This document shows positions 17,484 to 28,954 of a stretch of DNA of 64,000 bases, one piece after another; position 1 is the stretch's first letter, and every line of letters starts with the position of its first letter. The DNA is from Sphingomonas oligophenolica (GTDB lineage: Bacteria; Pseudomonadota; Alphaproteobacteria; Sphingomonadales; Sphingomonadaceae). Where the stretch lies: contig NZ_RCZK01000003.1 in the NCBI RefSeq assembly GCF_006438955.1, positions 209,349 to 273,348 on the forward strand. The letters are read 5' to 3'. Under the pieces are notes generated by a model that was given only the letters and a program-made list of their open reading frames with translations, ran no database searches and was not told the DNA's origin. A program made the position numbers and the translations under genes.

Positions 17484-18955
17484 GCGCGTTGGCGGCGGCG
17501 CTGGACCGAGCTGCCGATTCCCAGCGCCTCGCGATATTTGGCGACGGTGCGGCGCGCGATGTCGAAGCCCTTGGCGTTGAGCAGGTCGACCAGCGTGTCG
17601 TCGGAGAGGATCTTGGTGCCCTCGGTCGCGATCAGCGATCGGATCGCGGCCTTGACCGCCTCTGCCGACACCGCGTCGCCGCCGTCCGCCGCCTGAATCG
17701 CGCTGGTGAAGAAATATTTGAGCTCGAACTGGCCGCGCGCGCAGCTCAAATATTTGTTGCTGGTGACGCGGCTGACGGTCGATTCGTGCATCTCGATCGC
17801 GTCGGCGACGCGCGCGAGGGTGAGCGGTTTGAGGTGCGCGACGCCGTGGAGGAAGAACGCCTCCTGCTGTTTCACGATCTCGGTCGCGACCTTGATGATC
17901 GTGCGCTGGCGCTGGTCGAGTGCCTTGACCAGCCAGTTGGCGGACGCGAGCGCGTCGGACAGCCAGGCCTTCGACGATTTGTCCTGCGGGCCGGTGCTGA
18001 GTTCGTTGTAATAGCGGCGGTTGACGAGGACGCGGGGCAGTGTCGCGCCGTTGAGTTCGATGCCCCACCCAGCGACCGTCCGGACGACGAACAGGTCGGG
18101 AGTCACCGCCTGCGCGGGTTCGCCGCCATAGCGGCAGCCGGGCTTGGGGTCATAGCCGCGCAGTTCGCGGATCATGTCGGCCATGTCCTCGTCGTCGACG
18201 CCGCACAGCCGCTTGAGCCGCGCGAGATCGCCGCGCGCGAGCCAATCGAGGTTCGCGATCAGCTTGGCCATGCACGGGTCGTAGCGATCGGCTTCCTTGG
18301 CCTGGAGCGCGAGGCATTCGGCGAGGTCGCGCGCGCCGACCCCGGTGGGATCGAGCGTGTGGATCAGCGCCAGCACCTGTTCGACCCGCGCGAGCGCGAC
18401 CCCGAGCCGGGTCGCGACATCGAGCAGCGGGACGGTGAGATACCCCGCCTCGTCGATCTGGTCGATCAGATGCTGCGCGATGAACCAGTCGCCGCCGCTG
18501 ACCACCGCGCCCGCCTGCGCGAACAGATGGTCGGCGAGCGTCGCGCCGGTATCCGCGAGGGCGTCGAGATCGGGCGCCTCGCCGCCCATCGACCCGGTCG
18601 CGCCGCCGGTCATCGAGAGGCCGCCGTCGAAGCTGCCCCCGCCATCGGCGACGCTGTCCTGCTGATGGCTTTCGGTTGCGTAGTCGAGGTCGAGCGGTTC
18701 GGCCGCGGCGGTGCCCGCGGCGGACCCCGCGACCAGTTCGTCGGCACCCGCGGGATCGGGCGCCTCGGCGCGTTCGGGGCGGACGATTTCGTTGGTCTGC
18801 GCCGCCTCGAGCAGCGGGTTCTTCTCGACCTCTTCGGCGATGAACCCTTCGATTTCGAGGTTCGACAGCGCCAGCAGCTTGATCGCCTGCTGGAGCTGGG
18901 GGGTCATCACCAGCGATTGCGACTGGCGCAGGTCGAGGCGGGGGGCGAGACTCAT
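17471..18955 (-). CDS. rpoN: RNA polymerase sigma-54 factor RpoN
   Basis: 494 residues. Region I MSLAPRLDLRQSQSLVMTPQ is the activator-responsive segment. The middle is acidic and low-complexity (region II). The core-binding domain holds LGVALARVEQVLALIHTLDPTG and the HTH has IEMHESTVSRVTSNKY. The C-terminal RpoN box is ARRTVAKYREALGI, which reads the -24 element. Sigma-54 drives activator-dependent promoters such as those for nitrogen use or motility. Position next to lptB is the classical proteobacterial order. Confidence 0.97.
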   Translation of the reverse strand: MSLAPRLDLRQSQSLVMTPQLQQAIKLLALSNLEIEGFIAEEVEKNPLLEAAQTNEIVRPERAEAPDPAGADELVAGSAAGTAAAEPLDLDYATESHQQDSVADGGGSFDGGLSMTGGATGSMGGEAPDLDALADTGATLADHLFAQAGAVVSGGDWFIAQHLIDQIDEAGYLTVPLLDVATRLGVALARVEQVLALIHTLDPTGVGARDLAECLALQAKEADRYDPCMAKLIANLDWLARGDLARLKRLCGVDDEDMADMIRELRGYDPKPGCRYGGEPAQAVTPDLFVVRTVAGWGIELNGATLPRVLVNRRYYNELSTGPQDKSSKAWLSDALASANWLVKALDQRQRTIIKVATEIVKQQEAFFLHGVAHLKPLTLARVADAIEMHESTVSRVTSNKYLSCARGQFELKYFFTSAIQAADGGDAVSAEAVKAAIRSLIATEGTKILSDDTLVDLLNAKGFDIARRTVAKYREALGIGSSVQRRRQRALEG

Positions 18956-18959
18956 AAAG

Positions 18960-19112
18960 TCCTTCTCCCCTTGTGGGAGAAGGAGGGAGCGGTGCGCAGC
19001 GCCGCGGAAGGATGAGGGGGAGTGGTGGGAGGTGACGTCCCCCTCACCCTTCCCACTGCCTTCCGCAGCGGGCCCCTTCCCTCTCCCACAAGGGGAGAGG
19101 GAGAACTTGGCC
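18960..19112. repeat. Family A palindromic repeat (two-hairpin unit)
   Basis: TTCTCCCCTTGTGGGAGAAG at the left and CCCTCTCCCACAAGGGGAGA at the right frame an internal inverted pair GATGAGGGGGA / TCCCCCTCACC. It fills the gap between lptB and rpoN, so it would be in their shared transcript. Confidence 0.8.
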
Positions 19113-19135
19113 GAGGCGCATGTTCCCTCATGATC

Positions 19136-19915
19136 CTACAGCGAAAATCCCTCGCCCAGATACAGGCGGCGGACGTTGGCGTCGGCGACGAGTTCGGCGG
19201 GGCTGCCGCTGAACAGCACGCGGCCGTCGTAGATGATGTACGCGCGATCGACGATGTCGAGCGTCTCGCGGACATTGTGGTCGGTGATCAGCACGCCGAT
19301 GTCGCGCCGCTTCAGATCGATCACGAGGTCGCGGATGTCGGCGATCGAGATCGGGTCGATCCCCGCGAACGGTTCGTCGAGCAGCATGATCTTGGGATCG
19401 GCGGCGAGCGCGCGCGCGATTTCGGCGCGGCGGCGTTCGCCCCCCGACAGCGCCATCGCGGGGCTGGCGCGCAACTTGGTCAGCCCGAAATCGTCGAGCA
19501 AGGTTTCCAGCTTGCGCGCGCGTACGGCCTTGTCGGGTTCGGAGAGTTCGAGGACGGTGAGGATGTTCTTTTCGATCGACAGCCCGCGAAAGATGCTGGT
19601 TTCCTGGGGCAGATACCCCAGCCCCATGATCGCGCGGCGGTACATCGGCAGCCCGGTGATATTCTCGCCATCGAGCATGATCCGGCCCGAATCGGGCTTC
19701 ACCAGCCCCATCACCGAATAGAAGCACGTCGTCTTGCCCGCGCCATTGGGGCCGAGCAGCCCGACGACCTCGCCCTGGCCGACCGTGACCGACACGTCGG
19801 TGAGGACGGTGCGCTTGTCGTACGACTTGGCGATCGAGACGACCTGGAGCCCGACGCTGACGGGGGCTTCGTGGATCGGTTCGGCGTGGTCCAGTGTCTC
19901 GGTGACTGCGTCCAT
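19136..19915 (-). CDS. lptB: LPS export ABC transporter ATPase LptB
   Basis: 259 residues from ATG 19915 (GAGG ten bases upstream; a TTG at 19936 is less likely). Walker A GLLGPNGAGKTT, signature LSGGERRRAEIARAL, Walker B IMLLDEPFAGIDP and the switch His (VLITDHNVRETLD) are complete. LptB powers extraction of lipopolysaccharide from the inner membrane through LptFG and the LptC-LptA bridge. In sphingomonads the cargo may be glycosphingolipid instead, which lack typical LPS; that is inference. LptF and LptG are not in the window. Confidence 0.96.
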   Translation of the reverse strand: MDAVTETLDHAEPIHEAPVSVGLQVVSIAKSYDKRTVLTDVSVTVGQGEVVGLLGPNGAGKTTCFYSVMGLVKPDSGRIMLDGENITGLPMYRRAIMGLGYLPQETSIFRGLSIEKNILTVLELSEPDKAVRARKLETLLDDFGLTKLRASPAMALSGGERRRAEIARALAADPKIMLLDEPFAGIDPISIADIRDLVIDLKRRDIGVLITDHNVRETLDIVDRAYIIYDGRVLFSGSPAELVADANVRRLYLGEGFSL

Positions 19916-20042
19916 GGATCGGATGCCTCGCAACAAAGGGTTACCGGATGCTTACCGCATCGGTGGTTGGCAGGAAACGTGCATGGCGCATGTCCGGCCT
20001 GAGCGAAACCCCCGAAACGGTGGAACGCCGACCGGCGTGCGA

Positions 20043-20594
20043 TCAGTTGCTGCGGTCGGGAACCGAAAAGGTGCCGGTGACCCGGCCACCGCGCTGGGTG
20101 ACGCCGCTGCCCGCGCCGCTCGACCCCGCGACCGAGGATCCGTCGATCACCGCGCGACCGGAATCGAGGTTGAGCGTCAGCCGCCCGCCGTTGACGGTGT
20201 TGCCGCCCTGGTCGAGCGTCACCGCGCCGAGCATCGTAACGACGCGGCGGTTGAGGTCGTAGATCGCATATTGGCTGCGCGCGGTCTGATCGGGGCGGTG
20301 GACGATCACCCCGCCCGCGGCATCGAGCCGCGAGACCTGCGGATTGCCGCCGACGACCTGGCCGGTGTAGCTCACCGTCATCCGCGCCGCGTTGAGCGTC
20401 ATTTCCGCCTGCTTGACCGCGACGCTGCCCGACAGGACCGCACGATTCGCCTTGTCCTGCAGTTCGATATGGTCGGCGGAGAAGTCGATCGGCGCGCGCG
20501 AATTATGCGCGCGCTGCGCCAGCGCAGGCGACACCGCGATCAGCGCGCCGAGCGCGAGGGTCAGGATCGGGGCGGGGAGAGGGAAGACGCGCAT
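20043..20594 (-). CDS. lptA: LptA periplasmic bridge protein (OstA-like)
   Basis: 183 residues with signal peptide MRVFPLPAPILTLALGALIA. The LptA/OstA beta-jellyroll repeats are seen in PIDFSADHIELQDKANRAVL, VKQAEMTLNAARMTVSY and YDLNRRVVTMLGAV. It should polymerise to carry lipopolysaccharide or related lipid across the periplasm. It starts six bases after lptC and precedes lptB by about 130 bases. Confidence 0.93.
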   Translation of the reverse strand: MRVFPLPAPILTLALGALIAVSPALAQRAHNSRAPIDFSADHIELQDKANRAVLSGSVAVKQAEMTLNAARMTVSYTGQVVGGNPQVSRLDAAGGVIVHRPDQTARSQYAIYDLNRRVVTMLGAVTLDQGGNTVNGGRLTLNLDSGRAVIDGSSVAGSSGAGSGVTQRGGRVTGTFSVPDRSN

Positions 20595-20599
20595 CGCAG

Positions 20600-21238
20600 C
20601 TATTTCGTGCGTCCGGGGACGATCCGCAAGCGGGCATGGCCATCGAGCGTCACGGTGCGATTTTCGAGGTTCGCGCTCATGCTGTTGGCGCTGAACGTCC
20701 CCTGCGGCACGGTGCCGGTCGCGGCACCCTCGCTCTGCATCCGGCGCTGCTTGAGGTCGATCGTCGCGTCGCTGGTCTGGAGCCGGTAATTGTCGGGGGC
20801 GCGGACGACGACGGGGCCGTCGATCTTCACCCGTTCGGTGTCCATGTCGTAGCGCCCGGTGTTCGCCTTGATCTGCGCGGGGCCGTCGGGCAGCTGGATT
20901 TCGGCGGCGAGCTGGTTCAATTGGACGATCGGTTCGGCCGAGCTCTGCTGGATCGCGGAGCCCGCGTTCAGCGCGAACTTCTGGCCCTTGGCATCCTGGC
21001 CGCGATAGGTGGCGGACTGGATCTTGAGGCGTTCCTTGGCGACGGCGACCTTGTTCTTGTCGAGCACGAACGACACATCGCCGCCCGCGGTGAGCGGCGC
21101 CATGACGAGGAACGCCGCCAGCACCCCGATCGCGATCGGCAGCGCGACGCCGAGCACGCCGACGAGCTTATCGTGGCTCGATCCCGGCGCGGCCCAGGAC
21201 TGGCGCCCCGACCGGTCGCGCTGCGTTATCGTCGACAT
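20600..21238 (-). CDS. lptC: LPS export protein LptC
   Basis: 212 residues. One N-terminal membrane helix (LVGVLGVALPIAIGVLAAFL) is followed by a periplasmic beta-jellyroll (LKIQSATYRGQDAKGQKFAL, IKANTGRYDMDTERVKIDGP). LptC receives lipid from LptBFG and hands it to LptA. The ATG at 21238 comes six bases after the RNase D stop, so all five genes from rnd to rpoN are probably cotranscribed. Confidence 0.93.
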   Translation of the reverse strand: MSTITQRDRSGRQSWAAPGSSHDKLVGVLGVALPIAIGVLAAFLVMAPLTAGGDVSFVLDKNKVAVAKERLKIQSATYRGQDAKGQKFALNAGSAIQQSSAEPIVQLNQLAAEIQLPDGPAQIKANTGRYDMDTERVKIDGPVVVRAPDNYRLQTSDATIDLKQRRMQSEGAATGTVPQGTFSANSMSANLENRTVTLDGHARLRIVPGRTK

Positions 21239-21244
21239 CGCGGG

Positions 21245-21865
21245 CTACGCATGCGCGAAAATGTCGGTTTCGGGCCAGCCCGCCAGATCGAGCGCGGCGC
21301 GCGCGGGGAGGAAATCGAAGCACGCCTGCGCAATCCCCATCCGGCCTTCGCGAACCAGCCGCCGGTCGAGTTCCGCACGGAGGCGGTGGAGGAAGCGCAC
21401 GTCGCTGGCGGCATAGTCCTTTTGCGCGTCGCTCAACTCGGGCGCGCCCCAGTCGGACGATTGCTGTTGTTTCGAGATATCCTGGCCGAGCAGTTCGCGG
21501 ACGAGTTCCTTCAGGCCGTGGCGATCGGTATAGGTCCGCACCAGCCGCGAGGCGATTTTGGTGCAATACACCGGCGCCGCGACGACGCCGAGATAATATT
21601 GGATCGCGGCGATATCGAACCGGCCGAAATGATAGAGTTTGACGCGCGCCGGGTCGGCCAGCAGCGACTTGAGGTGGGGCGCGGCATAGTCGCTGCCGGG
21701 GCTGAAGCGGACCAGATGCTCGTCGGCGCCGCCATCGGATAGCTGGACCACGCAGAGCCGGTCGCGCGGGGTCAAAAGCCCCATCGTCTCGGTATCCACC
21801 GCGATCGCGGCGCCGGGCGCGAACAGATCGGCGGGGATGTCTTCTTCGTGGAAATGGACGGTCAT
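21245..21865 (-). CDS. rnd: RNase D-like 3'-5' exoribonuclease (catalytic domain only)
   Basis: 206 residues. DEDD-type exonuclease motifs are AIAVDTETMGL, KLYHFGRFDIAAI and DVRFLHRL with the late Tyr/Asp (QKDYAASDV). It lacks the C-terminal HRDC domains of E. coli RNase D, as usual in alphaproteobacteria. It probably trims tRNA or other structured RNA 3' ends. It heads the lptCAB-rpoN cluster. Confidence 0.9.
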   Translation of the reverse strand: MTVHFHEEDIPADLFAPGAAIAVDTETMGLLTPRDRLCVVQLSDGGADEHLVRFSPGSDYAAPHLKSLLADPARVKLYHFGRFDIAAIQYYLGVVAAPVYCTKIASRLVRTYTDRHGLKELVRELLGQDISKQQQSSDWGAPELSDAQKDYAASDVRFLHRLRAELDRRLVREGRMGIAQACFDFLPARAALDLAGWPETDIFAHA

Positions 21866-21887
21866 CGTCGCGCCCTACGCCACGTTG

Positions 21888-21919
21888 CCTGATCGCTCAA
21901 TGGGCCTGATCGCTCAATG
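21888..21919. repeat. 17-bp tandem duplication at the end of the TerC gene
   Basis: CCTGATCGCTCAATG starts at 21888 and again at 21905. The second copy covers the TerC stop codon region. Confidence 0.8.
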
Positions 21920-22726
21920 CGTCGTCGGGGGCCGGGGCGTTGGGCTGCGGGCCACCTTGCGCCGCCGGGCGACGATGTTGAGCGTCTCGACCAGCGCGGA
22001 GAACGCCATCGCGGCGTAGATATAGCCCTTGGGCACATGCACCCCAAAGCCATCGGCGATCAGCACCAGCCCGATCATCAGCAGGAACGACAGCGCGAGC
22101 ATCACGACGGTGGGGTTGCGGTTGATGAAATTGGCGAGCGGATCGGCGGCGACCATCATCGCTCCGACCGCGACGATCACCGCGACGATCATGATCGGCA
22201 ACTCGTCGGTCATCCCGACCGCGGTCAGGATCGAATCGATCGAGAACACCATGTCGAGCAGCAGGATCTGGACGAGCGCGCTGCCCACCGTCATCGCCGC
22301 CTTTCCGGGAACGCCGGGAGCGGTATCGCCGGTGTCGGTATCGTGATCGACATTGTGGTGAATTTCCTTGGTCGCCTTCCAGACCAGGAACAGCCCGCCC
22401 GCGATCAGGATCAGGTCGCGCCATGAAAATGCGGTGTCGAAGGTCGGTTCGCCATGCGGACCCGGCGCGCCGACGAGGCCGAGGTCGATCACCGGCGCGG
22501 TCAGCCCGACCAGCCACGCGATCATCGACAACAGGATGAGCCGGAGGATCAAGGCGAGCCCGATCCCGAGTCGCCGAACCTTGCTGCGCTGCGCCGCGGG
22601 GAGCTTGTTCGACAGGATCGAAATGAAGATCAGATTGTCGATCCCGAGCACCACCTCCAGCACGATCAGGGTGAGGAGCGCGGCCCAGGCGGCGGGGCTG
22701 GCAAGGAGGATAAACAGGGCGTCCAT
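21914..22726 (-). CDS. TerC family integral membrane protein
   Basis: 270 residues from ATG 22726 ([20 protein letters not shown]). TerC features include [20 protein letters not shown] and the matching [16 protein letters not shown], with acidic residues in membrane helices and about seven transmembrane segments. TerC proteins export manganese or support metal loading of secreted proteins; tellurite resistance is the historic name. Which of these applies is not visible. The frame extends upstream to 22816 but without coding character. Confidence 0.92.
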   Translation of the reverse strand: MDALFILLASPAAWAALLTLIVLEVVLGIDNLIFISILSNKLPAAQRSKVRRLGIGLALILRLILLSMIAWLVGLTAPVIDLGLVGAPGPHGEPTFDTAFSWRDLILIAGGLFLVWKATKEIHHNVDHDTDTGDTAPGVPGKAAMTVGSALVQILLLDMVFSIDSILTAVGMTDELPIMIVAVIVAVGAMMVAADPLANFINRNPTVVMLALSFLLMIGLVLIADGFGVHVPKGYIYAAMAFSALVETLNIVARRRKVARSPTPRPPTTH

Positions 22727-22937
22727 CGCTACCCTGTGCCGTCTGCGCCACAAGGTGGCAAGTATTCGTGGCGAACCCGCGCGCAGACCACCGAATTTAC
22801 ATGCAGCGTCTTGCATATTGCGCTATGGCGATTCTCAAGGCGCAAAAGGTTTCGCGCCCGGGGGTCCGCGTTCGTCGTCCGGCGCGTGGGGTTTCGACGG
22901 GATGGATTGCGGGCGAACCGGGAAGACGAACAGGGTT

Positions 22938-23795
22938 ATGGGTTTTGATAAAGGTGGCCGCGGAAATCGTGGCGGGCGCGGTCGCGACAAGCGTGACAAT
23001 TTCGGTGGCGACGAATTCGGCGGCGGCGGAAGCAGTTTCGGCGGCGGTGATCGCGGCGGCTTCGGTGGCGGTGGCGGTGGCGGCGGCTTTGGTGGCGGCG
23101 ATCGTGGCGGCTTCGGCGGCGGCGGCAGCAGCTTCGGGGGCGGCGGTGATCGCGGCGGCTTCGGTGGCGGCGGTGGCGGCGGTGGCTTCCGCAGTGGCGG
23201 CGGCGGCGGCGGCGGCTTCAGTGGCGGCGGTGGCGGCGGTGGCCGCGGCATGCCCCCCCAGGTGGTCGGCGAAGGCACCGGCATCGTCAAATTCTTCAAC
23301 GGGCAAAAGGGCTTCGGCTTCGTCGTGCGCGATGATGGCGGCGAGGACGTGTTCGTGCATATCTCGGCGGTCGAACAGGCGGGGCTCACGGGTCTCGCCG
23401 AGGGTCAGCCCCTGGGCTTCACGCTCGTCGATCGCGGTGGCCGGATCTCCGCGACCGACCTCAAGATCGACGGCGAGCCGATGGCGGTCACCGATCGCGG
23501 TCCGCCGCGCGAGCGTGAAGAGCGCGGCGGCGGCGGCGGCGGCGGCAATGCCGGTGGCCCACAGCGCGAGCTGACGGGCGAGAAGGCGACGGGCACGGTC
23601 AAGTTCTTCAACGCGATGAAGGGTTTCGGCTTCATTCAGCGCGACGATGGACAGCCCGATGCGTTCGTCCACATCTCGGCGGTCGAACGCGCGGGGATGC
23701 AGACGCTCAACGAGGGTGACCGGCTCGAATTCGAGCTCGAGGTCGATCGGCGCGGCAAATATGCGGCGGTCAACCTGCAGGGCGCGTCGTCGTAA
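22938..23795 (+). CDS. Double cold-shock domain protein with glycine-rich N terminus
   Basis: 285 residues from ATG 22938. Residues 1-105 are a low-complexity tract of Gly, Phe, Arg, Ser and Asp (FGGGDRGGFGGGGGGGGFGG style). Two cold-shock domains follow: about 112-178 (TGIVKFFNGQKGFGFVVRDD, FVHISAVEQAGL) and about 217-282 (TGTVKFFNAMKGFGFIQRDD, FVHISAVERAGM), joined by an Arg/Gly linker. Both carry RNP1 (KGFGF) and RNP2 (VFVHIS or AFVHIS), so both should bind single-stranded nucleic acid. The Gly/Arg/Phe tract resembles RGG-type phase-separating regions of eukaryotic RNA-binding proteins. A long 5' leader and a strong terminator make it monocistronic. Confidence 0.93.
   Translation: MGFDKGGRGNRGGRGRDKRDNFGGDEFGGGGSSFGGGDRGGFGGGGGGGGFGGGDRGGFGGGGSSFGGGGDRGGFGGGGGGGGFRSGGGGGGGFSGGGGGGGRGMPPQVVGEGTGIVKFFNGQKGFGFVVRDDGGEDVFVHISAVEQAGLTGLAEGQPLGFTLVDRGGRISATDLKIDGEPMAVTDRGPPREREERGGGGGGGNAGGPQRELTGEKATGTVKFFNAMKGFGFIQRDDGQPDAFVHISAVERAGMQTLNEGDRLEFELEVDRRGKYAAVNLQGASS
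22955..23262. repeat. GGC/GGT-rich low-complexity coding tract
   Basis: Successive GGCGGC, TTCGGTGGC and GATCGCGGCGGC units encode the glycine-rich region of the cold-shock protein. Near-identical units recur, which favours copy-number change by slippage. Confidence 0.85.
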
Positions 23796-23838
23796 CGACC
23801 GACTCGTAAAGCGCGGGTTCACCCGCGATCATCGAACG

Positions 23839-23880
23839 AACGGCCCGCCCGGCATCGTCCCGGCGGGCCGTTTGCGTCTT
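23839..23880 (+). terminator. Intrinsic terminator after the cold-shock gene
   Basis: AACGGCCCGCC (23839-23849) pairs with GGCGGGCCGTT (23862-23872) and is followed by TTGCGTCTT. Confidence 0.8.
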
Positions 23881-23939
23881 GGCGTGGACGGCGAGCCGTT
23901 TGCGGATGGCGCCGATGGCGAACAGCGAAGGATGAGCGG

Positions 23940-24770
23940 ATGACGAAGCGCGGATGGGGATGGCTGACGGCGGGGCTGGCATTGTTGCCCGCCGCGGCGA
24001 TGATCCCGCGCGCGCAGCAGGCTACGCCCGCGATCACATCTGCTCCCGCGCCCACGCCAGCCACGACGCCCGCGCCGGTCCCGTTGCTGACCGCGCGCGT
24101 CGTCCACCGCTATCCGCACGATCCTGCCGCCTTCACCGAAGGGCTGATCTGGCACGACGGCGCGCTCTACGAGAGCGTCGGGCTGGAGGGACGGTCGGAG
24201 GTGCGCCGCGTCCGGCTCGCCGATGGCATGGTCGAACGCCGCGCGACGATTCCCGCGAGCCAGTTCGGCGAAGGGCTGGCGGCATGGGGCGACCAGCTCG
24301 TCAGCCTGACGTGGCACGATGGCGTCGCGCACCGCTGGAGCGCCGCGACGCTGACACCGGTGGGGACCGCGCGTTATACCGGCGAAGGCTGGGGGCTGAC
24401 CGCCGACGCGACCTCGCTGATCCGTTCCGACGGCAGCGCGACGCTGACCTTCCACGATCCCGCGACGCTGGCGGTGCGTCGCCGCGTGAATGTCACCGTC
24501 GGTGGCCGCGCGCTGACCGAGGTCAACGAACTCGAATGGGTCGACGGCGCGATCCTCGCCAATGTCTGGCACCAGCCATTCCTGATCCGGGTCGACCCCG
24601 CCGACGGTCATGTCACCGCGGTGATCGACCTCAGGCCGATCGTCGCCGAGGTGAAGGCGCGCGACCCCGAGGCAGTCGCCAACGGGATCGCATGGGACGC
24701 CAAAGGGCGACGGCTGTTCGTGACGGGCAAGCTGTGGCCGATGCTGTTCGAGATCGCGATCGAGGGGTGA
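23940..24770 (+). CDS. Glutaminyl-peptide cyclotransferase, exported
   Basis: 276 residues. An N-terminal signal segment (WLTAGLALLPAAAMIPRAQQ) and a short Pro/Ala/Thr linker lead to a five-bladed propeller typical of bacterial and plant-type glutaminyl cyclases: YPHDPAAFTEGLIWHDGALY, ESVGLEGRSEVRRV, EVNELEWVDGAILANVWH and NGIAWDAKGRRLFVTGKLWP. It converts N-terminal glutamine of peptides to pyroglutamate, here in the periplasm. It starts shortly after the cold-shock gene terminator. Confidence 0.9.
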   Translation: MTKRGWGWLTAGLALLPAAAMIPRAQQATPAITSAPAPTPATTPAPVPLLTARVVHRYPHDPAAFTEGLIWHDGALYESVGLEGRSEVRRVRLADGMVERRATIPASQFGEGLAAWGDQLVSLTWHDGVAHRWSAATLTPVGTARYTGEGWGLTADATSLIRSDGSATLTFHDPATLAVRRRVNVTVGGRALTEVNELEWVDGAILANVWHQPFLIRVDPADGHVTAVIDLRPIVAEVKARDPEAVANGIAWDAKGRRLFVTGKLWPMLFEIAIEG

Positions 24771-24799
24771 GCGATCAATAACGGGAGAGTCTGATCGAC

Positions 24800-24832
24800 C
24801 CGCCCTCAGCGCCGACAGGCTCAGCACGAACG
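24800..24832. repeat. Family B repeat, half unit
   Basis: GCCGACAGGCTCAGCACGAA is one arm of the dispersed repeat; the opposite arm is missing. It lies in the katG upstream gap. Confidence 0.65.
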
Positions 24833-24935
24833 GGTTATGGTGGTGCGATCAACTATGATCGCGCCCTACACGCCGACGACCTTGGTGATCGGTGATCGTC
24901 TCAGTCACTCACGATGCACGAGTTTAATCGTTTTT

Positions 24936-27216
<2,281 letters not shown>

Positions 27217-27242
27217 GCCGCTCACCCGATCGGTTCGATGAG

Positions 27243-27278
27243 ATCGGCCCCTCGCGGTAACGCGGGGGGCCGGTTTCA
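27243..27278 (+). terminator. Terminator after katG
   Basis: CGGCCCC TCGCG and CGCGG GGGGCCG form a long GC stem with a GTAA-centred loop, followed by GTTTC. It supports starting the next gene downstream of it. Confidence 0.65.
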
Positions 27279-27342
27279 TGTCAGCGTGGCACGCGGCGAT
27301 GGTGACGGGAGCGAACCGGTCGATCGGGCGTTTGGCCTTCAC

Positions 27343-28917
27343 ATGACCATCACACCCCGCACTATCGTCGCCGGAGCCGCGCTTGCCGCCGCGCTGGCAT
27401 CTCTCACCGCCTCGCCCGCGCTGGGCGCTCAATCGACCCCGAATGCGGCGGTTGCGCCATCGCCGATCGACGCCGCCGCGCTGAAGTCCGCCGCGTCGGA
27501 GTCGGCGACGCAGGCATTCTACCAGCGCAACGGGTGGCGGCCAGTGTGGACCACCGACGCGGCGCAGGCGTTTGATGCGGCACTTGCCGATCGCGCGCAG
27601 CACGGGCTCGACAAGGTCGAGTTCCTCCAGAATCCCGACAGCCAGAACAAGGCCGTGCAGGAAGTCGCGCGCACCGGGGCCGCGCTGCGCTATGCCTCGG
27701 CGCTGGCCAAGGGCGTGGTCGACCCCTCGACGCTGCACGACGTCTATACCATCCCGCGCCCCGGCCCCGATCTGATCGGCGGGCTCACGAAGGCGGTGGC
27801 GGAGGGGAATCTCGGGGCGTGGTTCGCGAGCCTCGTCCCGCAGGATGGTGATTATGCCGCGCTGTCGAGCGCGTACCGCCGTTATGCGGAGCAATCGGGC
27901 GGTGGCACTGCAGCGATCGCGGATAACGGGCTGATCCATATCGGCGACCGCGACCCGCGCGTTCCCGCGATCGTCCAGCAGTTGCGCGGCGGCGGTTATT
28001 ATTCGACCGCCGGTGGCTCGACGGGGCAGGGCGCGAGTGCTCCCGCGACTGGCGGCGCTGCGTCCGGGAACCAGTATACCGCGCGGATCGCCACCGCGAT
28101 GAAGCAGCTTCAGCGCGATTATGGGATCCGGGCGGATGGCGTCGTCGGCCCCGATACGCTTACCGTGCTGAACCTGAGGCCGGGCGACCGCGCCCGCGCG
28201 CTCGCGGTGGCGATGGAACGGCTGCGCTGGCTGCGTCGGGCCCCGCCCGCGACTCGGATCGACGTCAACACCGCGGCGGCGAGCCTGAACTATTATCGCG
28301 ACGGCACGCTGGTCGACACCCGCAAGGTGATCGTCGGGCAGCCGGGCCGGGAAACCCCGTCGTTGCTGGCGCCGATCTATCGCTTGGTCGCCAACCCGAC
28401 CTGGACGGTCCCGAAGTCGATCGAGAAGGCGGAGATGGCGCACGTCGGGGCGAGCTATCTCAAGAGCCACAATATGGTCCGCCGCGGTGGCTATATCGTC
28501 CAGCTGTCGGGGCCGACCAACGCGCTCGGGCTGGTGAAGTTCGACATGAAGGACGATCAGGCGATCTATCTCCACGATACCGAAGCGCCATCGCTGTTCG
28601 ATCGCAGCCAGCGGCAGCTCAGCCACGGCTGCGTCCGGGTGTACGATGCGCTCGGCTTCGCGCAGATGATCGCGGCGGACGAGGGCGTCACCGAGGCCTG
28701 GGACAAGGCGCACGCGGGCAGCGACCAGAGCTTCGTCGCGCTGCCGCACGAAATTCCGGTGCGGTTGCTCTACCACAATGTGTTCGTCGATGCGGGGGGC
28801 GACATCGCGTTCCGCACCGATCCCTATGGCTGGAACGCGCCGATCGCCAAGGCGCTCGGGTTTCGCGATACGTCGAATGCGCGCGCGCACGCAGACGCGA
28901 TCGACCTGGGGCCGTAG
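27343..28917 (+). CDS. L,D-transpeptidase (YcbB-like), exported
   Basis: 524 residues from ATG 27343. Signal peptide MTITPRTIVAGAALAAALAS, then a scaffold domain (FYQRNGWRPVWTTDAAQAF), a peptidoglycan-binding domain (AMKQLQRDYGIRADGVVGPD) and the YkuD catalytic domain with SHGCVRV, nucleophile Cys430. These enzymes form 3-3 cross-links in peptidoglycan. An Ala/Ser/Gly-rich insert (about residues 225-245) precedes the binding domain. A longer frame begins at 27238 but overlaps the katG terminator. Confidence 0.93.
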   Translation: MTITPRTIVAGAALAAALASLTASPALGAQSTPNAAVAPSPIDAAALKSAASESATQAFYQRNGWRPVWTTDAAQAFDAALADRAQHGLDKVEFLQNPDSQNKAVQEVARTGAALRYASALAKGVVDPSTLHDVYTIPRPGPDLIGGLTKAVAEGNLGAWFASLVPQDGDYAALSSAYRRYAEQSGGGTAAIADNGLIHIGDRDPRVPAIVQQLRGGGYYSTAGGSTGQGASAPATGGAASGNQYTARIATAMKQLQRDYGIRADGVVGPDTLTVLNLRPGDRARALAVAMERLRWLRRAPPATRIDVNTAAASLNYYRDGTLVDTRKVIVGQPGRETPSLLAPIYRLVANPTWTVPKSIEKAEMAHVGASYLKSHNMVRRGGYIVQLSGPTNALGLVKFDMKDDQAIYLHDTEAPSLFDRSQRQLSHGCVRVYDALGFAQMIAADEGVTEAWDKAHAGSDQSFVALPHEIPVRLLYHNVFVDAGGDIAFRTDPYGWNAPIAKALGFRDTSNARAHADAIDLGP

Positions 28918-28954
28918 GAATGGCCGTGGCACCACCGCATGGGAGTTTGAGAGC

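Noticed and set aside
22955..23262. Possible CRISPR-like or minisatellite array
   Set aside because: Units are irregular glycine codons within an open reading frame; there are no constant repeats with unique spacers.
27238..27342. Earlier start of the L,D-transpeptidase
   Set aside because: It would include the katG terminator hairpin, and a proper signal peptide starts at 27343.
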